From the NCBI RefSeq assembly GCF_016786355.1, contig NZ_JADWYX010000028.1, forward strand, positions 29,803-93,802: 64,000 nucleotides of DNA. Direction: 5' to 3'. A program made the translations under genes and the position numbers. Of this stretch, positions 1 through 8,398 are shown one piece after another. The notes under the pieces were generated by a model that ran no database searches, had not been told where the DNA came from, and saw nothing but the letters and a program-made list of their open reading frames with translations. Position 1 is the first letter of the stretch, and every line of letters starts with the position of its first letter. This stretch comes from Frankia sp. AgB1.9. GTDB taxonomy: Bacteria > Actinomycetota > Actinomycetes > Frankiales > Frankiaceae.

Positions 1-543
1 TTCCACTTCGTCGCGGACGCGGACATCGTCATCGCCGCGTCCGACGCGAAGTTCTTCGACCCGCACGTGTCGGTCGGCCAGGTGGTGTCGTTCGAGCTGA
101 TGGCGCTGCTGCGCAAGATGCCGTTCGAGCCCGTGATGCGGATGGCGCTCGTCGGGGCGCACGAGCGGATGCCGGCGTCGCGGGCCTACGAGCTGGGCAT
201 GGTCAGCGAGGTGGTCGAGGATCCGGCCCGGCTGCGCGAGCGGGCCACCGAGATCGCCGAGCTGGTCGCTCGCAACTCGCCCATCGCGATGCGCGCGACC
301 AAGCGCGCGCTGTGGGGCGCATTGGAGGACGGGCTGACCGCCGCGTGCAAGGCGGGCGCCGCGCACCTCGTCTCGGTTTGGGGCCACCCCGACCAGCTCG
401 AAGGACCGGCCGCCTTCGTCGAGAAGCGGCCCGCGCGGTGGGCCGAGCTCGAATCCGACCCCAAGCCGGCCACCGCCGTCGCCGCGGCGAGGCGAGCCGA
501 CGAGACGGCCGTCGCGCCCGAGACCGAGACGGGCCAGGCATGA
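1..543 (+). CDS. Enoyl-CoA hydratase/isomerase family protein (5' end outside window)
   Basis: This is the C-terminal 180 residues of a crotonase-fold protein; the reading frame is open from base 1, so the N-terminus lies upstream. The visible part has the FHFVADADIVIAASDAKF segment that follows the oxyanion-hole loop in crotonases, then the F..PHVSVG segment and the C-terminal trimerisation helices (IAMRATKRAL). Crotonases hydrate or isomerise enoyl-CoA thioesters in the cytosol. The last 30 residues are an Ala/Glu-rich tail not typical of the fold. The stop overlaps the start of the following acyl-CoA ligase by 4 bp (ATGA), so the two are translationally coupled. The exact substrate cannot be read from the sequence. 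Confidence 0.85.
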   Translation, partial: FHFVADADIVIAASDAKFFDPHVSVGQVVSFELMALLRKMPFEPVMRMALVGAHERMPASRAYELGMVSEVVEDPARLRERATEIAELVARNSPIAMRATKRALWGALEDGLTAACKAGAAHLVSVWGHPDQLEGPAAFVEKRPARWAELESDPKPATAVAAARRADETAVAPETETGQA

Positions 544-2072
544 GACTCGTCGACCTGTTGGAACCGCGCGACGACGACGAGACGACGCCCGCCGTCTTCG
601 TCGAGGACCGGGCGGTCACCCGGGCGGCGCTGCGTCGCGGCGCCGAGGCGCTCGCGGCCGAGCTGCGCGCGGCCGGGGTGCGTCCCGGCCATCCGGTGGC
701 GGTGATGCTGCCGGGTGGGCCCGAGGTCGTCGCGGCGATGTTCGGCGTGTGGACGGCCGAGGCGGTCTACGTGCCGCTCAACCCGCGCACCTCGGACGCC
801 GAGATCGCCTACCTCGTCGAGGCGGTCCGCCCTGCCGCCGTCGTGACGCTGCCCGAGTGGGCCGGCCGGCACACCGGCGGCGCGTTGCCGGTGGTCGTCG
901 CGACGAGCGCCCCGGACGCGGCCGAGCTGAGCTGGACCCCGGCGGAGCCGGGACGCGTCACGCCGCCGGACGTGCCGGCGCACGATCTCGACACCGCGCT
1001 CGTGCAGTTCACCTCCGGCACGACCGGGCGGCCGAAGCCGGTGCTGCTGCGGCACTCGGGCTACCTGGCGCTGCTGGAGCCGGTGCTGGCCAAGCTCGTC
1101 GGCGACAAGGCGAAGGACTCCCTCGCGGCGCGCCGGGCGCCGATGCCGAACCTCATCCCCACCTCCATGGCGCTGTCCGCCGGGATCTACAACGTGCTGT
1201 TCGCGTTCCGGGTCGGCGCCCCGGCCGTGATCATGCCGGCCTTCACCACGGCCGCGTTCGCCGCCGCCGTCGCGCGCCACCAGATCCGGTCGACGGTGCT
1301 ACCGCCGCCGGCGATGAACATGCTGACCGACGACCCCTCGATCACGTCGCTCGCGCCGCTGCGGATCGTCCGGGGCATCACGGCACCGCTGTCGCCGCTG
1401 CGGGCCCGGATGTTCAAGGACAAGTTCGGCGTCACGGTGCTCAACTGCTACGGCCAGACCGAGATCGGCGGGGAGATCGTCGGCTGGAACGCGGCCGACG
1501 CCCGGGCGTTCGGCGACACCAAACTCGGCTCGATCGGCCGGCCGCACGCGGGGGTGACACCGCGGATCGTCGGGCCGGACGGGTCGGACGTCGAGGCCGG
1601 TGGCCAGGGCGAGCTGTACGTGCGCACGCCCGCGGTCTCGGCCGGTTACGCCGACGGCCAGGCCCTCGGTGACCGGCTCACCCCGGACGGCTGGTTCCGC
1701 ACCGGAGACATCGCCCGGATCGACGTCGACGGCTTCCTCTGGATCGAGGGCCGGGTCTCCGACATGATCAACCGGGGTGGGCTGAAGGTCTTCCCCGGCG
1801 AGGTCGAGGAGGTCATCCGGCTCTCCCCCGAGATCGCGGACGCGGCCGTCGTCGCCGTGCCGGACGACCGGCTCGGCGAGGTCCCGTGGGCGTTCGTCGT
1901 CCTGCGCCCGGGAGCGGCGTTCGACCCGGCGGCGCTGGTGGCGGCCGCCAGGGAACGGCTCGTGCCCTACAAGGTTCCGGCCCGGTTCGTCCAGCTCGAC
2001 GAACTGCCCCGCACCGAGGTCGGAAAGGTTCGCGCGGCCGACCTGGTCCAGATCGCCAAGGAACACGTCTGA
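540..2072 (+). CDS. AMP-dependent acyl-CoA synthetase/ligase
   Basis: A 510-residue ANL-superfamily ligase that activates a carboxylic acid through an acyl-adenylate to its CoA thioester. Seen in order: the P-loop-like TSGTTGRPKP (about residues 158-167), the NCYGQTE motif (about 301), GWFRTGD (about 383) that contacts the ribose, the hinge ..RVSDMINRGG.., and the C-terminal PRTEVGKV with the catalytic lysine (about 495). The start at 540 is chosen because it overlaps the upstream crotonase stop as ATGA and gives the usual family length. It probably supplies the CoA ester used by the crotonase. Specificity (medium-chain, cyclic or aromatic acid) cannot be assigned. Confidence 0.9.
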   Translation: MRLVDLLEPRDDDETTPAVFVEDRAVTRAALRRGAEALAAELRAAGVRPGHPVAVMLPGGPEVVAAMFGVWTAEAVYVPLNPRTSDAEIAYLVEAVRPAAVVTLPEWAGRHTGGALPVVVATSAPDAAELSWTPAEPGRVTPPDVPAHDLDTALVQFTSGTTGRPKPVLLRHSGYLALLEPVLAKLVGDKAKDSLAARRAPMPNLIPTSMALSAGIYNVLFAFRVGAPAVIMPAFTTAAFAAAVARHQIRSTVLPPPAMNMLTDDPSITSLAPLRIVRGITAPLSPLRARMFKDKFGVTVLNCYGQTEIGGEIVGWNAADARAFGDTKLGSIGRPHAGVTPRIVGPDGSDVEAGGQGELYVRTPAVSAGYADGQALGDRLTPDGWFRTGDIARIDVDGFLWIEGRVSDMINRGGLKVFPGEVEEVIRLSPEIADAAVVAVPDDRLGEVPWAFVVLRPGAAFDPAALVAAARERLVPYKVPARFVQLDELPRTEVGKVRAADLVQIAKEHV

Positions 2073-2102
2073 GACGTCCGTTTCCACTACTCTGCCGGAC
2101 CT

Positions 2103-3836
2103 GTGACCAGTGACGGCGCTGGGGCGCCAGCAGGCCCGAACCACACGACGACCGACCGCGGGGCGGTCTCGAATACCAGCGGGGGGACCGGCCCGCATCG
2201 GCGCTCGCTCCTGTTGGGTGGGCTGGGGCTCGGAGCCACCGCGCTGGCCGTGGCGGCGTGCGGCGGCTCCGGCGACGCCGCCCCGCCAGCGGCACCCGGC
2301 CTGCGCGCGGCGACGCCCGTTCCCGGGGTGGCGGACGGGGTGTTCGGGCTCGGCGTGGCGAGCGGCGACCCGCTGCCCGATGGTGTGATCCTCTGGACCC
2401 GCCTCGCGCCGAAGCCCACCGCCGGTGGCGGGATGCCGGCCCGTGACGTCCCCGTCGACTGGCAGGTCGCCACCGACGCGGGCTTCCGCTCGGTGGTGCG
2501 TGCCGGCACGGCGACCGCGCAGCCGGCGTTCGCGCATTCGGTCCACGTCGACGTCCGCGGCCTGCAGCCAGGGCGCGACTACTACTACCGCTTCCGCGCC
2601 GGCACGGTGCTGAGCCCGGTCGGCCGCACCCGGACGGCGGCGGCGCCGGGAGCCGGCCCGGATGCGGCCGGCGGGTCGCTGGCGTTCGCGCTCGTGTCCT
2701 GCCAGGACTTCCAGAACGGCTACTGGCCCGCGTTCGACGCGATCGCCGCGGACCGGCCGGACCTCGTCGTGCACGTCGGCGACTACATCTACGAGTACGA
2801 CCCGGACAGCAAGTTCCCGGACCGCCGACACACCACCCCGCAGACCCCCGGCCTCGACCAGCTCCAGACCCTGGCCGACTACCGGAACCGCTACGGCCAG
2901 TACAAGGCCGACCCGGCGCTGCAGGCCGCCCACCTGGCCGCGCCCTGGGTCGTGACCTGGGACGACCACGAGGTCGAGAACAACTACGCGAACCTCGTCG
3001 ACGAGCCGGGCGACACCGGAGCAAAGCACCAGGACCCCGCGACGTTCGCCCGCCAGCGCGCCGCCGCCTATCAGGCCTACTACGAGCACATGCCGATCCG
3101 CGCCACGCTGCACCCGGGCTCCCCCGACCTGCAGATCTACCGTCGGCTCACGTTCGGCAGCCTGGCGACGCTCAATGTCATGGACACCCGGCAGTACCGC
3201 ACCCCCGCGCCAGGCAGCATCGCGACCGCCATCGGCCCCGCCACCCTGGGCGCGGCCAACACCACCGGCACGATGGCCGGCGCCACCCAGGAACGGTGGC
3301 TGCAGGAGGGGCTGACCGCCTCCCGCACCCGCTGGAACCTCATCGCGCAGCAGACGATGATGGCCCAGCTCGACGGCCAGCTGCCGCCCGGAAGCGGCCA
3401 GACGCTGACGAACCTCGACCAGAACGACGGCTACCGCCCCTACCGCGCCCGGGTCCTGGCCGGCGTGCGCGACAGCAAGGCGCTCAACCCGATCGTCCTG
3501 TCCGGGGACCTGCACTGCGCCTGGGTGAACGACCTGCGGGTCGACTTCGACCGGCCCGAGACGCCGGTCGTCGCGACCGAGTTCGTCTGCACCTCGGTCA
3601 GCTCGGCGTTCTTCCTGGTCAGCGACGACTTCGTCCGCCAGAACAACACCCGTCTCAACCCGCACGTCCGCTACTTCCGCGGTGACCGGCGCGGCTACAC
3701 CCGTTTCCAGGTGACGCCGACGGAGTGCCGCGCCGACCTGAGGATCGTCGCCGACATCTCGCAACGCCACTCCCCCGTCAGCACCGACACCTCCTGGGTC
3801 ATCGAGGACGGCCACCCCGGCGCCAGACCCGCCTGA
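2103..3836 (+). CDS. PhoD-like alkaline phosphatase/phosphodiesterase, Tat-exported lipoprotein
   Basis: A 577-residue metallophosphoesterase of the PhoD family. The N-terminus carries a twin-arginine signal (HRRSLLLGG, from about residue 33) followed by a hydrophobic stretch ending in the lipobox LAVAAC, so the protein should be exported folded by Tat and lipid-anchored. The N-terminal PhoD domain is followed by the metal-binding motifs VGDYIYEYD (about residue 226), TWDDHEVENNY (about 286) and LSGDLH (about 467). The family hydrolyses phosphomono- and diesters outside the membrane using Ca/Fe. The GTG start lies 30 bp after the ligase stop with no obvious ribosome-binding site. No Pho box was recognised, so phosphate regulation is unproven. 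Confidence 0.88.
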   Translation: MTSDGAGAPAGPNHTTTDRGAVSNTSGGTGPHRRSLLLGGLGLGATALAVAACGGSGDAAPPAAPGLRAATPVPGVADGVFGLGVASGDPLPDGVILWTRLAPKPTAGGGMPARDVPVDWQVATDAGFRSVVRAGTATAQPAFAHSVHVDVRGLQPGRDYYYRFRAGTVLSPVGRTRTAAAPGAGPDAAGGSLAFALVSCQDFQNGYWPAFDAIAADRPDLVVHVGDYIYEYDPDSKFPDRRHTTPQTPGLDQLQTLADYRNRYGQYKADPALQAAHLAAPWVVTWDDHEVENNYANLVDEPGDTGAKHQDPATFARQRAAAYQAYYEHMPIRATLHPGSPDLQIYRRLTFGSLATLNVMDTRQYRTPAPGSIATAIGPATLGAANTTGTMAGATQERWLQEGLTASRTRWNLIAQQTMMAQLDGQLPPGSGQTLTNLDQNDGYRPYRARVLAGVRDSKALNPIVLSGDLHCAWVNDLRVDFDRPETPVVATEFVCTSVSSAFFLVSDDFVRQNNTRLNPHVRYFRGDRRGYTRFQVTPTECRADLRIVADISQRHSPVSTDTSWVIEDGHPGARPA

Positions 3837-3845
3837 TCCTCCTCT

Positions 3846-3881
3846 TCACCCGCGAAGTCACCGTCACCCGCGAAGTCACCT
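3846..3881 (+). repeat. 18-bp direct tandem duplication
   Basis: TCACCCGCGAAGTCACC plus one base occurs twice back to back just after the phosphatase stop. It is not inside a gene. Confidence 0.8.
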
Positions 3882-3957
3882 CGCGAACCCACGGTCGCCG
3901 CCCGGCCCACGCCGGCGCAGCTCAACCGGTGTACACGGCCGCCCTCGTCGCCATATA

Positions 3958-3972
3958 TTCAACTCAGTTCAA
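3958..3972. promoter_or_regulatory. Regulon palindrome, site 1 (TTCAACTCAGTTCAA)
   Basis: This fits TTNNACTNAGTNNAA. It sits 21 bp upstream of the GTG of the DapB-like oxidoreductase. A -10-like TATATT (3954-3959) overlaps its left edge, so a bound repressor would block the promoter. The same palindrome precedes six other promoters in this window. Confidence 0.75.
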
Positions 3973-3993
3973 AAACTGGGCGAGGAGGCAACC

Positions 3994-5058
3994 GTGGCTT
4001 ATCGGGTCATCCAGTGGGCAACCGGGACGGTCGCGAAGGAGGCGGCGCTCGGGGTTCTGGGTCGCCCCGACCTGGAACTGGTCGGCGCCTGGACCCACTC
4101 GGCGGACAAGGACGGCCGCGACCTCGGCGACCTCTACGGCTTAGGAGAGCTGGGGGTGCGCGCCTCCGCCGACAAGGAGGCGGTCCTCGCGACACCCGCC
4201 GACGCCGTCCTGTTCATGGTCGGCCGCAACTGGGTCGACACCCCGGAGGAGTCGTTCGACGACCTGCTCCAGATCCTCCGGTCCGGCAAGAACGTCGTGA
4301 ACCTCTGGTGGCCGACCCTCGTGTACCCGCGCGGGCTCGCCGGCGACTACTACGAGCGGCTGGAGCAGGCCGCCCAGGAGGGCGGCTCGACGTTCTGCAC
4401 GATCGGCATGGACCCCGGCTACGGCACCGGGGCGCTGGGCCTGTCCGCGCTCGGGCTGTCCCGCGAGGTCAGGCAGGTCAGGCTGCACCAGGTCATGAAC
4501 AACGCCTTCTGGGAGGGCCCGGGCATCACCAAGTTCTTCGGGTTCGGCCAGCTCGACACAGCGGGCACGCCGATCCTGCAGCCCGGGGTGACCACGAGCT
4601 ACCACGAGACGACGATCCATATGCTCGCCGACGCCCTCGGCGTGACGGTCGACGAGATCGTCGAGGAGAACTGCGTCATCTACTCCGACGTGGCCTTCGA
4701 CGTCGCGTCCGGGCACATCCCGCAGGGGACGATCTGCGGACTTCGCTACGACGTCAAGGGCATGGTCGGCGGAGAGGCCCGGATCGTCGTCGGGCACGTG
4801 GAGCGGCTGCGCGAGCACGACTTCGCGGAGTTCGACTTCCAGGGTGACGGCTACCGGGCCGAGGTGACGGGCGAGCCCTGCATCCGCCTCGACATGAAGA
4901 TCTCGGCCCTGCCCGACTTCGTCGGCGACCCGATCGCGGTCGCGTCGGCGATGAGCGCGGTCAACGCCGTCCCCCGGGTGTGCGCCGCGCCCGCGGGCGT
5001 CACCTCGCTCCTCGACCTGTCGCCGTTCCCCTCGAAGAACACGACAATCAAGGGCTAG
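3994..5058 (+). CDS. DapB-N-like NAD(P)-dependent oxidoreductase
   Basis: A 354-residue protein of the dihydrodipicolinate-reductase-like/amine dehydrogenase-like family found in actinobacterial catabolic clusters. The N-terminus is a Rossmann fold (VIQWATGTVAKEAALGVL, residues about 4-21). The middle and C-terminal part contains the family segment MDPGYGTGALGLSALGLS. The true reaction of this subgroup is not established; it is not lysine-biosynthetic DapB, which is about 100 residues shorter. The GTG start is supported by GAGGAGG 5-11 bp upstream. It is a single-gene unit under regulon site 1, so it is likely co-regulated with the acyl-CoA genes further along. Confidence 0.75.
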   Translation: MAYRVIQWATGTVAKEAALGVLGRPDLELVGAWTHSADKDGRDLGDLYGLGELGVRASADKEAVLATPADAVLFMVGRNWVDTPEESFDDLLQILRSGKNVVNLWWPTLVYPRGLAGDYYERLEQAAQEGGSTFCTIGMDPGYGTGALGLSALGLSREVRQVRLHQVMNNAFWEGPGITKFFGFGQLDTAGTPILQPGVTTSYHETTIHMLADALGVTVDEIVEENCVIYSDVAFDVASGHIPQGTICGLRYDVKGMVGGEARIVVGHVERLREHDFAEFDFQGDGYRAEVTGEPCIRLDMKISALPDFVGDPIAVASAMSAVNAVPRVCAAPAGVTSLLDLSPFPSKNTTIKG

Positions 5059-5080
5059 CCGCCCCACAAAACTTCGTTCG

Positions 5081-5110
5081 CCGGCCCCGGCGGGTCAGGG
5101 CTGGGGCCGG
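5081..5110. terminator. Hairpin between convergent genes
   Basis: CCGGCCCC and GGGGCCGG form an 8-bp perfect stem with a 14-base loop. It lies between the plus-strand oxidoreductase and the minus-strand substrate-binding protein that converge on it. Confidence 0.55.
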
Positions 5111-5117
5111 CGCGCCG

Positions 5118-6392
5118 TTAGCCGACGCCGAGCCGGGTGCCGCACCACTCGTTCGGGTCGGGTGCGCCGACGCTGGGCACCACCTCGAAGGCGGTCCCGG
5201 CGTCGTTGACGCGCACGAAGCTGTAGCACAGGTTCGGCTCCCCGAACCGGCTCAGGTCGGTGACCGGGATCAGGCCGCCGGCGTCGTAGCTCTTCAACGC
5301 GCGCAGGTTGGTGATGAAGGCCGCTCGGGTCGGGCAGGCCCCGGCGAGCGCCAGGCCGCGCAGGAACTCGTCCGTCGTGATGTAGGCGCCGAGGGCGACC
5401 TCGTTCGTCGGCTGGTCGAGCTCGGGCGCGTACTCGCTCATCGCCGCCTTGTAGTCCCGCAACGCCGTCGAGTCGACGCTGAACGGGATGTGCGGCGTCA
5501 GGATCGACATCCCGGCCATGCTCGCGCCCTGGCTGGACAGCAGCTGTGCGTCATAGCCAGAGGTGGCGAGCGCGACCTTGAACGTCAGCCCGGACTGCCG
5601 CGCCGCGGTGTAGATGGGCAGGAAGTCGTCGGCCGAAAGAATGCTGATCAGAGAATCAGCCCTCGACGCCCTGATCTGCGTGACGACCTTGCCGGGATTG
5701 GTCACGGTGGGGTTGTAGACGATCGGGTCCGCCACGGCGATGCCCTGGGACTGCAGGCTCTCCCTGAACAGCTGCACCAGCGCGGTGGCCGACTGGGACA
5801 GCGTGTCGTTGTAGACGATGGCCGCGCGGGTGGCGTTGAACCGGTGGGCGTAGAGCCCGAAGGTCGTCACCGACGAGCTCGCGGACTGCGTCGACCCGAA
5901 CGTGAAGCCGAAGGTGAACATGTTCCGGTGCTCGGTCCACACGCTCTCGCCGGGCAGGCCCGTCACCGGGATGCCCTGCTTGTCCAGCTGCTGGGCCGTA
6001 CTGCCCACGGAGATGCTCTGGGCGATCAGGCCGAAGTCCTTGTTCTGCGTCAGCAGGTCGCTCGCCGCCACGGCGAAGCCCGAGGTGCTCCCCTCGTCGT
6101 CGTGCCAGTCGAGCACTATCTTGCGACCGTTGACGCCGCCGGCCGCGTTCGCTACCGCGACTCTGGCCTCGGTCCCGCTGCGGGCCGCGCGGAATCCCGG
6201 GGCGATCGCGCCGCTGTCCGGGTAGATCAGGCCGACATGCACCTCGGTCGGGCTCACTCCTGGGCTGTCGCAGGAAGCAGCAGCGCCCTGGCCGGATTTG
6301 GTGCATCCGGCCAGGGCGAGTGAGGCGGCGACAGTGCAGACGGCTACCGCGGCGAGGTGCCGTCGGCGTAATTCGACAATCACGTTGTGCAT
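5118..6392 (-). CDS. ABC transporter substrate-binding lipoprotein, branched-chain amino acid type
   Basis: A 424-residue periplasmic-binding-protein type 1 (Peripla_BP_6/LivJ-like) lipoprotein. The signal peptide ends in LALAGC, with the lipidated cysteine at residue 30. The mature part begins with the typical EVHVGLIYPDSG and contains the two-lobe fold (HDDEGSTSGFAVAASDLL, then the second lobe near YTAARQSGLTFKVALA). Such proteins in actinobacteria bind branched amino acids, amides or organic acids and deliver them to LivHMGF. It is a second binding protein in addition to the one at 15,297 and has no permease next to it, so it may share the permease encoded there. It lies downstream of the thiolase, separated by a hairpin and short tandem repeats. 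Confidence 0.85.
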   Translation of the reverse strand: MHNVIVELRRRHLAAVAVCTVAASLALAGCTKSGQGAAASCDSPGVSPTEVHVGLIYPDSGAIAPGFRAARSGTEARVAVANAAGGVNGRKIVLDWHDDEGSTSGFAVAASDLLTQNKDFGLIAQSISVGSTAQQLDKQGIPVTGLPGESVWTEHRNMFTFGFTFGSTQSASSSVTTFGLYAHRFNATRAAIVYNDTLSQSATALVQLFRESLQSQGIAVADPIVYNPTVTNPGKVVTQIRASRADSLISILSADDFLPIYTAARQSGLTFKVALATSGYDAQLLSSQGASMAGMSILTPHIPFSVDSTALRDYKAAMSEYAPELDQPTNEVALGAYITTDEFLRGLALAGACPTRAAFITNLRALKSYDAGGLIPVTDLSRFGEPNLCYSFVRVNDAGTAFEVVPSVGAPDPNEWCGTRLGVG

Positions 6393-6413
6393 CTCTCTAC
6401 TGGCAGGGGGAAA

Positions 6414-6446
6414 GGGCGCCCGGCTCTGATCGGGTGCCGGGCGCCC
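6414..6446. terminator. Stem-loop upstream of the binding-protein gene
   Basis: GGGCGCCCGGC and GCCGGGCGCCC form a perfect 11-bp stem with an 11-base loop. It lies between the thiolase stop and the binding-protein start on the minus strand, so it can terminate the thiolase transcript or attenuate the lipoprotein gene. Confidence 0.6.
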
Positions 6447-6453
6447 TCTGACG

Positions 6454-6500
6454 CAGAAAATTCGGTGACTCAGAAAATTCGGTGACTCAGAAGATTCGGT
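6454..6500 (+). repeat. 17-bp tandem repeat, about 2.8 copies
   Basis: CAGAAAATTCGGTGACT at 6454-6470 and 6471-6487, then a partial third copy with one change (CAGAAGATTCGGT). It directly follows the thiolase stop on the minus strand. Confidence 0.85.
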
Positions 6501-6509
6501 CGGTCTACC

Positions 6510-7721
6510 TCAGACGGCCGCCTTCTCCAGGACGTGCACGCCGCAGGCGCTGCCCAGTCCGATGACATGGGCGAGCCCGACGCGGGCGCCCTCGATCTGG
6601 CGGTCCCCGGCCTCACCGCGCAGGTGATGGCAGATCTCCCAGACGTTGGCGATACCCGTCGCCGCGATCGGGTGTCCCTTCGACTCCAGGCCGCCGGACA
6701 CGTTGACGGGCGTCTTCCCGTCGCGCCAGGTCGCCCCCGAGTTGAAGAAGTCGACGGCGCCGCCCTCGGCGCACAGCATCAGGTTGTCGTAATGCACCAG
6801 CTCCGCCGTGGCGAAACAGTCATGCAGCTCGACGAGGTCCAGGTCCTCCGGGCCGATGCCAGCCTGCTCGTAGGCCCGGGCGGCGGCCCGCCGGGTCAGC
6901 GTGTTGACGTCCGGGAGCACCTGGCAGGCCTCCTGCCAGGGGTCGCTGGTGAGCACCGAGGCGCTGACCTTGACCGCGCGGCGGCGCTGCTCCAGCGACA
7001 GCGTCTTCAGCTTGGCGTCGCTGACCAGTACGGCCGCGGCCGCCCCGTCGCAGTTCGCCGAGCACATCGGCCGGGTGTTCGGGTAGGCGATCATGACGTC
7101 ATTCATGATCTCTTCGACGGTGAACCGCTTCGAGTAGGCCGCGAGCGGGTTCAGCGTCGAATGCGCGTGGTTCTTCTCCGAGATTCGGGCGAACAGCTCG
7201 AAATTGACGCCACCGTATTTGTAGCCATACTCCAGGCCGATCTGGGCGAACACTCCCGGCATGGACTCGGTGCCCGTCCTGCCGTCGAGCCCGGCGACCG
7301 CACCGAAACGGCCCTCCGGCACCCAGCGGTCGTTCTCCTTGCGACGGCCGGCCGGCCCCAGCAGCCCGGCGCCGGAAAGCTTCTCGACGCCGACGGCCAG
7401 GCCGTAGTCCGCCTCCCCCGACCGGATCGCCATGATCGCGACCCGCAGCGCGGTCGCGCCGGTGGCGCAGGCGTTGGCGACGTTGTAGACCGGGATTCCG
7501 GTCTGGCCGATCTGCTTCTGCAGCTGCTGGCCGAAGGCCGAGGTCCCGGCCATCAGGCTGCCGGCGGCGAGCACGTCGATGTCGCGCATGCCGACGCCCG
7601 CGTCCGCGAGCGCGGCGAGCGCGGCCTCGGAGGCCAGGTCGACCGTGTCCTTGTCCTTGTGCTTGCCGAACTTCGTCATCGAGATCCCGAGGATCCAGAC
7701 GTCCTGGCTCACCGCGGACAT
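6510..7721 (-). CDS. Thiolase-superfamily protein (lipid-transfer protein/SCP-x-type acetyl-CoA acetyltransferase)
   Basis: A 403-residue thiolase-fold protein. The nucleophile position is kept in the segment NVANACATGATAL (Cys85), followed by the ELHDCFATAE block (about residue 295), GGLESKGHPIAATG with the catalytic His (about 347), and the C-terminal GSACGVHVL with the second Cys/Gly. This is the SCP-x/Ltp-type thiolase group, which cleaves 3-ketoacyl-CoA or, in some actinobacterial steroid-side-chain members, performs a retro-aldol cleavage together with a DUF35 protein. The immediately upstream gene encodes just such a DUF35 protein (21-bp gap), so the two probably form a complex. Presence of Cys85 favours true thiolysis. 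Confidence 0.88.
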   Translation of the reverse strand: MSAVSQDVWILGISMTKFGKHKDKDTVDLASEAALAALADAGVGMRDIDVLAAGSLMAGTSAFGQQLQKQIGQTGIPVYNVANACATGATALRVAIMAIRSGEADYGLAVGVEKLSGAGLLGPAGRRKENDRWVPEGRFGAVAGLDGRTGTESMPGVFAQIGLEYGYKYGGVNFELFARISEKNHAHSTLNPLAAYSKRFTVEEIMNDVMIAYPNTRPMCSANCDGAAAAVLVSDAKLKTLSLEQRRRAVKVSASVLTSDPWQEACQVLPDVNTLTRRAAARAYEQAGIGPEDLDLVELHDCFATAELVHYDNLMLCAEGGAVDFFNSGATWRDGKTPVNVSGGLESKGHPIAATGIANVWEICHHLRGEAGDRQIEGARVGLAHVIGLGSACGVHVLEKAAV

Positions 7722-7742
7722 CCTTTCGTCTTGTCCGGCACG

Positions 7743-8135
7743 TCAGGCCGGCTCGAATCCATAACCGACGGCCTCGACGCCCGCCTCGTCCGCGCCCAGA
7801 GAAACGGTGGTCAGCCGGACCTGCATACCCAGTTGCACCTGCCCGGGATCCGGGTCCACATTCACCAGGATTCCGCGCGTGGTGATCCCGCCGCAGTCGA
7901 CGACGGCCGCCACGTAGGGCACCGGGACACCCGGGCCGGCGGCCGACACGATCGTGAAGGTACGCAGCGTTCCCTCACGCGGGACAGTCACCTCGTGAAA
8001 GGCGGTGGCGCCACACGAGGCGCACGCGTTGCGGCGGCCGAAGAATTTTGCCGCGCACTGCTCGCACTCATGGGCGACCAGCCGCGGATCGTCCGAGAGA
8101 ACCAGATAGTCGACCAGCGGAATCCGATCTGCCAC
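7743..8135 (-). CDS. DUF35 OB-fold acyl-CoA-associated protein
   Basis: A small (130-residue) protein of the DUF35 family. It has an N-terminal rubredoxin-like zinc ribbon, CEQC...CASC (starting about residue 23), followed by an OB fold (VPREGTLRTFTIV, then YVAAVVDCGG). These proteins partner with SCP-x-type thiolases/aldolases and hold the acyl-CoA substrate. The GTG at 8135 was chosen because the sequence then begins ADRIPLVDYLVL as in the family and because GGAG lies about 8 bp upstream; longer in-frame starts exist up to 8303. First gene of a minus-strand operon with the thiolase. Divergent from the TetR gene at 8399. Confidence 0.82.
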   Translation of the reverse strand: MADRIPLVDYLVLSDDPRLVAHECEQCAAKFFGRRNACASCGATAFHEVTVPREGTLRTFTIVSAAGPGVPVPYVAAVVDCGGITTRGILVNVDPDPGQVQLGMQVRLTTVSLGADEAGVEAVGYGFEPA

Positions 8136-8385
8136 GAACAGCTCCAAGCGCCGGGTGCGCGTCTCGACGACGTCACACGAATGAATCTCGGTCAGGCTGA
8201 CCCCGGGCCGCGGCGGCTCACTCGCGGCCGGGGATCCAACGGATCGGCAACCGCGGCTCGACACCGGCCCGTGGGCGCCCACGGCGCATGGCCTACGCCA
8301 CACCCGGGTGCCCTTTCCCGGCCGCAGGGCCGGCCGGGAACCTTCTTTCCGGTCGAGCGACAGGCGCCCAGGGTGACGACGCCGC

Positions 8386-8391
8386 TATACT
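8386..8391 (+). promoter_or_regulatory. -10 element TATACT of the tetR gene, possibly leaderless
   Basis: TATACT ends 7 bp before the ATG at 8399, so transcription would start at or next to the start codon. No Shine-Dalgarno sequence is visible upstream, which supports a leaderless mRNA. Confidence 0.55.
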
Positions 8392-8398
8392 TTGGGCG

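Noticed and set aside
186..1280. Long reverse-strand frames opposite the ligase
   Set aside because: Arg/Gly/Ala-rich composition and no domain; the shadow of GC-rich codons on the true strand.
1299..3815. 838-residue reverse frame opposite the phosphatase
   Set aside because: The plus-strand frame has signal peptide and PhoD motifs; the reverse frame has none.
6454..6500. ACTCAG inside the 17-bp tandem repeat as another regulon site
   Set aside because: Only the ACTCAG core is present; the flanking TT and AGTNNAA arms are missing.
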